This document shows positions 58,826 to 64,000 of a DNA stretch of 64,000 nt, piece by piece. Position 1 is the stretch's first letter, and every line of letters starts with the position of its first letter. This DNA is from Harmothoe impar (taxonomy: Eukaryota; Annelida; Polychaeta; Phyllodocida; Polynoidae), in the NCBI GenBank assembly GCA_947462335.1, contig OX381719.1, positions 67,879,534 through 67,943,533 of the forward strand, read 5' to 3'. The position numbers and the translations under genes were made by a program. The notes under the pieces were generated by a model that did not search any database, had not been told where the DNA came from, and saw nothing but the letters and a program-made list of their open reading frames with translations.

Positions 58826-58879
58826 CTGAAAGAAATATGAGAAACATTATTTGAGTGTCTGGAAGGTTCTTAAAACAGT

Positions 58880-59115
58880 TTAACCCTTTAAGGACTGATG
58901 TCTCCAAAAGGTGAAATCATGATGCGACCCTGCGAGTAGCTCACCGTTGCTGCATTGGTGCATCATGACAACCCTTCTGAAGTGTCACAATCCAGAAGGG
59001 CCAGAATGATGCCTGAATGTAACCCTGGTGATGTACTTGCCATGGCTGCATTCATGCATCATGACAACCAAGGGCATGATGCATAATGGCATTATGTTGT
59101 CCTTAAAGTGTTAGA
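58880..59115. repeat. isolated copies of the 145-bp satellite family
   Basis: Two diverged units with tgcattcatgcatcatgaca and ttgctgcattggtgcatcat words, in the intron between exons at 58724 and 59426. Confidence 0.75.
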
Positions 59116-59425
59116 GAGGATTGGAACAGGGTGGTGTTAAAATGTGAGGAAACTAGCATTGTAGATTATAGAAAGGCTTTAAAGGAATACAAATCAATCG
59201 CCATATTATTCTGCCAGATGCAACAGTCCTCAGCAATGACGCCATACTTGAACCACCTGGCAGGCAGTTAGCATGACAGGCAGCTAAGGCCACCACGAGT
59301 TAACTCACCAATCTAAAGGAGTGTCATCAGAATTACCTTAATCAGTTAAACGACACATTGACCTTGGATTTAAATAAACCAATAAGTAGCTCCATCTGAA
59401 CTTTTTGATTGGAACATGTACTCAC

Positions 59426-59536
59426 AAGACTTTGGGGCTCTTCCTCAACTTCAGGGAGAGTCTGGAGGGAGGCCGAGTAGCCTGTTCCAGTGGACGGCCA
59501 AACACTGGTCTGCTGTCCAGCTCCACAGTGGTCACC
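59426..59536 (-). CDS. modular gene, type A exon 2
   Basis: 111 nt, phase 2. Encodes VTTVELDSRPVFGRPLEQAT and RPPSRLSLKLRKSPKV. Paralogue of 61442-61552. Confidence 0.83.
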
Positions 59537-59817
59537 CTGCAACAAGCATTAGTTGAAGACTGTGGGACGTAGAATTTGGCATGGATTGACCAGGCCTCCT
59601 CATGAACAAAGACATGCTGCGGCATCACCATAAGTAATCTGTGAATCTTTATCCATACTCATTGTCTTGTATTTACTGACTTGTGTTCACCAATACTCAC
59701 TGATTCATATCTACTGAAACATACCTACTAAATTTGTACTGGCTATGTATATCATTTCAGTGAAAATAAAAGATACTCAAACTAATCTTGACATTTAATT
59801 GGAATTGATATACTCAC

Positions 59818-59895
59818 AAGCGTTTGGAGTTTTTCTGTAGAGACAGCCTGTGTCTAGCAAGGGTGGCCGACTCACGGGCACTCAGCGAATGGGAA
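59818..59895 (-). CDS. modular gene, type B exon 2
   Basis: 78 nt, phase 2. Encodes SHSLSARESATLARHRLSLQ and KNSKRL. Paralogue of 61895-61969; both introns and exons align. Confidence 0.83.
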
Positions 59896-60236
59896 CTAGA
59901 AGAAATATGAAGAATCATCAATCAGGCAGTTCAGGTCTTCATTATATGCCTCGCTCACTGATGGCTCAATTAGATATGTGTCAAGGCAACAACTCTGTAT
60001 ATTTAGCATAAATCTATACAAGTATGGAAGAACATGATGTTGATTCAATTAGCCTACTCGTAGAGTTTAGTGCCATTTCAGCGAAAATAATGTGCTTTTG
60101 GATATTACCAATGCAGCCACTTTTCTACTGTGACAAGCTATGACTGTGAACACAGTAGAGATATCAACTTTGTATTGATCACAGGGTGGCCTCCATTGTG
60201 ACAGATGACCGTATACATGAAACATAATCTACTTAC

Positions 60237-60905
60237 AGGACTGCCTTAGGTTTCTGCCGGGAGACAGCTTCTGTCAGGGCCACGGGACATGAGTACTGCT
60301 TGTCCAATTCTGGGGGGTCCTGTAGGGTGAAGGGGTGAGCCGAGACTCGCGGGTGAGGGGCAGCAGAGCTGACTGTCTGTGGGTCCTGCTGGGAGACCGG
60401 GAGCTGTAGGGTGAAGGGGTGAGCCGAGACTCGCGGGTGAGGGGCAGCAGAGCTGACTGTCTGTGGGTCCTGCTGGGAGACTGGGTCCTGTAGGGTGAAG
60501 GGGTGAGCCGAGACTCGCGGGCGAGGGGCAGCAGAGCTGACTGTCTGTGGGTCCTGCTGGGAGACCGGGTCCTGTAGGGTGAAGGGGTGAGCCGAGACTA
60601 GCGGGCGAGGGGCAGCAGAGCTGACTGTCTGTGAATCCTGCTGGGAGACCGGGTCCTGTAGGGTGAAGGGGTGAGCCGAGACTAGCGGGCGAGGGGCAGC
60701 AGAGCTGACTGTCTGTGGGTCCTGCTGGGAGACCGGGTCCTGTAGGGTGAAGGGGTGAGCCGAGACTAGCGGGCGAGGGGCAGCAGAGCTGACTGTCTGT
60801 GAATCCTGCTGGGAGACCGGGTCCTGCTGGGAAAGGGGGTGCTGTGATACCAGGGTCACAGAGGCTGGCCGGTCCACCTCCTTTGGCTCCTGCCGGGCTG
60901 GTACA
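60237..60905 (-). CDS. modular gene, large type C exon with 28-residue repeats
   Basis: 669 nt, phase 2. After VPARQEPKEVDRPASVTLVS it carries six copies of an 84-bp unit with the core DPVSQQDPQTVSSAAPRP and VSAHPFTLQ, then LDKQYSCPVALTEAVSRQKP. Copies differ at few sites (R/H, L/R, G/S), so the array is young. Frame is set by the neighbouring exons; a second frame is also open across the repeats because the unit is a multiple of three. Confidence 0.87.
60300..60830. repeat. 84-bp coding minisatellite, six copies
   Basis: The plus-strand unit is ctgtagggtgaaggggtgag, ccgagact(cg/ag)cgggygagg, ggcagcagagctgactgtct and gtgggtcctgctgggagacc. Units are in register with codons. Confidence 0.95.
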
Positions 60906-61441
60906 CTGCAATTAGTATACATTCTGAGTGGTTGGGCATTAAGGTATGGCAGAGGCTTTTGGGCTTTTGGGCTGCCCTCCGAGAGTACCAGGCGTATTAG
61001 TTGATGACTGTGTAACATGTCACATTAACAAGGATGGAACAAGCCTGCCTCATGAATAAAACATTAACATTCAGAATATGATGAAGTGTAACTGGCTTTA
61101 TTGAAAAATGTGACAACCTGCAAACAAAAATGCTAACCATTACATTACTAGGACTTCTACCAATGCACCACTACTTAGTGTTGAAGGTTGTGAGAGGGGT
61201 GGCGGTAGGGTACCTCGATTCACCTGTCCTAACCCGTGTGGGGCAGTGTGTGCGTGCACTCCTACCAGAGGCACAAGTCCTCAGCAATCATACAACACCA
61301 GCTGGCAGGCAGTCTGCATGACTGGCAGCTAATGCCACCACGGAGCGTCATCGGAAGTACCTTACACATTGATCTAGGATTTTAATAAACCAATGAAATC
61401 ACTAGCTCAATCTGAGCTTTTTGATTGGAAGATGTACTCAC

Positions 61442-61552
61442 TAGACTTTGGGACTCTTTCTTGACTTCAGGGAGAGTCTAGAAGGAGGCCGAGTAGCCTG
61501 TTCCAGTGCACTGCCAAACACCGGTCTGCTGTCCAGCTCCACAGTGATCACC
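61442..61552 (-). CDS. modular gene, type A exon 1
   Basis: 111 nt, phase 2. Encodes VITVELDSRPVFGSALEQAT and RPPSRLSLKSRKSPKV, then TA, which becomes Tyr with the T of the next exon; joining to an exon that starts with G would give a stop. Nearly identical to 59426-59536. Confidence 0.82.
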
Positions 61553-61894
61553 CTGCAACAAGCATTAGTTGAAGACTGCCTGACCTAGAACTTAGCATGG
61601 GTGGACCAGGCCTCCCTCATGAACAAAGACATGCTGCAGCATCACCATAAGTAATCAGTGGATCTTTACCCATACTCATTGTCTTGTATTTATTGACTCA
61701 TATTTACTGGTGCTCACTGAGATATATCTAGAGAAACATACCTTGTAATTTGTACTCCTTATAGATTTTATTTCAGTGAAAATAAAAGATGCTCAAACTG
61801 AAAAAATCAACAACAATACATTGATCTGGTACTTGATTAATGCAATGAAATCAGTAGCTCAATCTAAACATTTAATCAGAATCTATATACTCAC

Positions 61895-61969
61895 AAGCGT
61901 TGTCTTTTCCCCTGTAGAGACAGTCTGTGACGAGCAGGTGTGGCAGGTGTGGCACTCACTGCACGGGCA
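61895..61969 (-). CDS. modular gene, type B exon 1
   Basis: 75 nt, phase 2. Encodes ARAVSATPATPARHRLSLQG and KRQRL. Paralogue of 59818-59895. Confidence 0.82.
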
Positions 61970-62110
61970 CTGGAAGAAATATGAAGAATCATCAATCAGG
62001 CACCAAAATGTTGAGACAGTTCAGGTCTTCTTCATATGCCTTGCTGACTGATGGCTCAATAAGATGTGTGTAATGGCAACAACTCTGTACATTCAGCATA
62101 AATGTAAATA

Positions 62111-62489
62111 CCGTATTTCCCTGTGTATAAGCCAGAGCCATGTATAAGCCAGGGCTGTGTATAAGCCTGGGCAAAAGGTGACTTAGTGTTGTAGAAGCCG
62201 GACTCCAAGTATAAACCTGGGGGGTGTAATATATACTCAATAAAAATCATATTTCAGGTCATAACTCCACTTAGAAGTACTTGGAGTATTTACATAATTC
62301 CTTCAGCTATGTGACCCCTATTTACTCCATTTATGTCTAAAGCCATTGTAAAGAGAAATAAAGCTTAAATTTAAAAAAAGTAAGCTGCTTCTACAGTGAA
62401 AGTAATATAAGCCTGCCTCATGTATAAGCCTGGTCAGTTTACCACTTAGTACTTGTATAAGCCCGGGCTTATACACGGGGAAAATATGT
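62111..62489. mobile_element. about 380-bp MITE in a duplicated intron
   Basis: The left end CCGTATTTCCCTGTGTATAAG and right end cttatacacggggaaaatat are inverted repeats, with internal tataagcc words. The paralogous intron at about 60000-60040 lacks the insertion: agcataaat...aagcatgga in one copy against agcataaat...aagtatgga in the other. Left flank is TA; the right end is slightly degraded. Confidence 0.85.
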
Positions 62490-62532
62490 TAAGCATGGAA
62501 GGACACAATGTTGATTCAATTAACCTATTCAC

Positions 62533-62683
62533 AGGACAGCCTGGGGGTTCTGCCTGGAGACCGCAGAGGGACAGACCAGTTGGGGGTCCAGCTGGGGGAC
62601 GGGGTTCCCTAAGGTCAGCAAACCAGAGGCAGGTCAGTCGACCCCCTTGGGGTCTAGCCGGGAGACCACCAAGGCTCTTACAC
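62533..62683 (-). pseudogene. decayed type C exon
   Basis: It aligns with the exon at 62995 and ends QLVCPSAVSRQNPQAVL before GTGAAT. Its length (151 nt) breaks the phase pattern, a TGA interrupts the matching frame near 62638, and the acceptor has changed from TTGCAG to TTGAG. It is probably skipped. Confidence 0.7.
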
Positions 62684-62994
62684 CTCAATAAGTATGCATT
62701 CTAGTCAGTTGGAGATCAAGGATTAGGCAGAGGTTACTGCAGAATATTGTTGTGTAGAATATCGGTCAATACCAACCCGGCTAGCAAGGCTTGTCTTATT
62801 CACGCAAGCAGGAAAAATACCTGCATCAGAACATTTTGGGGAAAATAAATTGTTTGAGTCTGCTACCAATGCAGCCACTTTTCTACAGCAAGAAGCTATA
62901 ACTGTGGGCATGGTATAGATGTTGACTTTGTATTCATCAAAGGGTGGTCTCCATTGTGACAGATGAGGGCATACAAGAACCGTAATCTACTCAC

Positions 62995-63177
62995 AGGACT
63001 GCCTCGGGCTTCTGCTGGGAGACCGGGTTCACAGACGTCAGGGTGCCAGTGTCCGACAAGGTGACCGCCTGGGGTTCCTGCCTGGAGACAGTGTTCCCTG
63101 AGGGCAGGGTGCCAGGGGCAGGCAGGCAGACTACCTGAGGATCCTGCTGGGAGGCCGGGTCTGCCAAAGCTGGTACC
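62995..63177 (-). CDS. modular gene, type C exon 2
   Basis: 183 nt, phase 2. Encodes VPALADPASQQDPQVVCLPA, PGTLPSGNTVSRQEPQAVTL and ends VSQQKPEAVL. The intron side (about 200 bp) is homologous to those of the other type C exons. Confidence 0.85.
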
Positions 63178-63423
63178 CTACAATTAGTATGCATTCTGAT
63201 CAATTGGAGATCAAGGATTAGGCAGAGGTTACTGCAGTATATTGTCATCTAGAATATTGGGCAATACCAAGGCTCCTGCATCATATCATTTAAAGGTTTG
63301 GTGACATTTGGGTGAAGATAATTTGCTTTGGGCTGCTACCAATATAGATATTGACTTTGCATATTTCCAATAGTTGTCTCCATCGTGACAGATGACGGTA
63401 TACAAGAAACTTGATCTACTCAC

Positions 63424-63657
63424 AGGACTGCCGGGGCAGGGGTCCATGAGTTCTGCATGTTGACTGCATGGGGGTCCTGCAGGGTGACCGGGAGGGCCGC
63501 GGCTAGCGTGCCAGAGGCGGCTGAGCTGACCGTCTGGGGGTCCTGCAGGAAGACTGTATCCACCAAGGCCAGAGTGCCCGAGTCCGGCCGGCAGAACGAG
63601 TCCTGCCGGGAGACGCCTTCCTCAGAAGCTGATGTAGACATCTTCTCCACAGGTACC
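63424..63657 (-). CDS. modular gene, type C exon 1
   Basis: 234 nt, phase 2 at both ends. Encodes VPVEKMSTSASEEGVSRQDS and ends LQDPHAVNMQNSWTPAPAVL. It contains QDPQTVSSAASGTL, the same core as the 28-residue repeats at 60.2-60.9 kb. Confidence 0.85.
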
Positions 63658-64000
63658 CTGCAATAAGTACACACAATATCAATTGAGATGGAATATTGCC
63701 ATGTAGAATATTGGCATATTTAGATAACAAACATAATTCACATGGGAGTGTTCTGTTGCCATTCTTGACTCGGGCTCAACAACCAAAAACACTTTGTTAC
63801 TCAGCTGTGGTGATATTTGCAGCTCACACACAATTGAATGGTATCAAAGAAGTAGCTAAGATCAATGCCAAGCTACTTGCATCATTACACTTAAAAAGGT
63901 GCAACATTTTGGTGAGAAGAGTTAGCTTTAGGCTGCTACTATAAAGTGTGGTTTACAGGGACTGACACTGACAAACAAGTACTTTTGTCATCACAGCCAA
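63658..64000. other. right edge, probable intron
   Basis: The acceptor TTATTGCAG ends here, so this is the intron upstream of the exon at 63424. No further exon was recognised before the window ends. Confidence 0.6.

Larger units (their letters stand above)
57327..63657 (-). other. unrecognised modular gene, 3' part (11 intact exons)
   Basis: Eleven exons with AG/GT borders join in frame into 607 codons plus stop, starting one base into the exon at 63424. From 63.66 to 58.06 kb every intron is phase 2, so the exons can be duplicated or lost without shifting the frame. Three module types recur: long Q/D/P/S-rich (C: 63424, 62995, 60237), short ending RLSLQ...L (B: 61895, 59818, 58724) and VELDSRPVFG (A: 61442, 59426). 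Order is C, C, decayed C, B, A, C, B, A, B, then three unique exons ending in a very basic coiled-coil-like C-terminus. No known domain, signal peptide or membrane segment is seen. The start lies beyond the right edge. Function is not assigned; the composition suggests a disordered scaffold-like protein. Confidence 0.8.

Noticed and set aside
60246..60911. Second minus-strand frame across the 84-bp repeats (G/P/S/C-rich)
   Set aside because: Open only because the repeat length is a multiple of three; it does not fit the phase of the neighbouring exons.

Overview
This is a stretch of animal nuclear DNA. It has many short exons with GT/AG introns, a Ty3/Gypsy retrotransposon, several terminal-inverted-repeat (TIR) elements, several tandem satellites and a 200-base assembly gap. 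The main gene encodes an invertebrate-type DIP2 protein. Together with the repeat load this suggests an invertebrate, perhaps a lancelet-like deuterostome, but the sequence alone does not fix the species.

Layout. (1) 1-1.07 kb: 5' exon of a GT10 alpha-1,3-fucosyltransferase gene on the minus strand; its last exon lies off the left edge. (2) 1.07-6.87 kb: non-coding, with tandem repeats, two exon-like segments of unclear status and a 374-bp foldback element. (3) 6.87-15.06 kb: a decayed Ty3/Gypsy element with a 5' LTR, a tRNA-His-type primer site, gag, protease, RT, RNase H and integrase. Its frame breaks at several points, its protease motif lacks the catalytic Asp, and no 3' LTR is visible. 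An unassigned ORF follows pol and runs into the gap (15064-15263). (4) 15.3-17.2 kb: repeats. (5) 17.2-45.1 kb: a DIP2 gene on the minus strand. I placed 24 exons whose phases agree throughout and encode the last 1,202 residues, both adenylate-forming domains. About 4 kb of probable 3' UTR follows. The first ~350 residues, including the DMAP1-binding domain, are not in the window. (6) 45.1-56.5 kb: a compound repeat block. A unit made of a 145-bp satellite, a linker, a 205-bp satellite and a CT-rich tract is present twice in tandem. The first copy is interrupted by a 5,940-bp non-autonomous DNA transposon with 16-bp TIRs, an AAT target duplication and a recognisable empty site. (7) 56.6-64 kb: the 3' half of an unrecognised minus-strand gene. 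It is built from serially duplicated exons nearly all bounded by phase-2 introns. One exon holds six 84-bp (28-residue) repeats and one duplicated exon has decayed.

The genes are independent loci and nothing here suggests an operon or pathway cluster. The most unusual structures are the modular 57-64 kb gene, the large TIR element inside the duplicated satellite unit, and the fact that the modular gene lies where upstream DIP2 exons would be expected.
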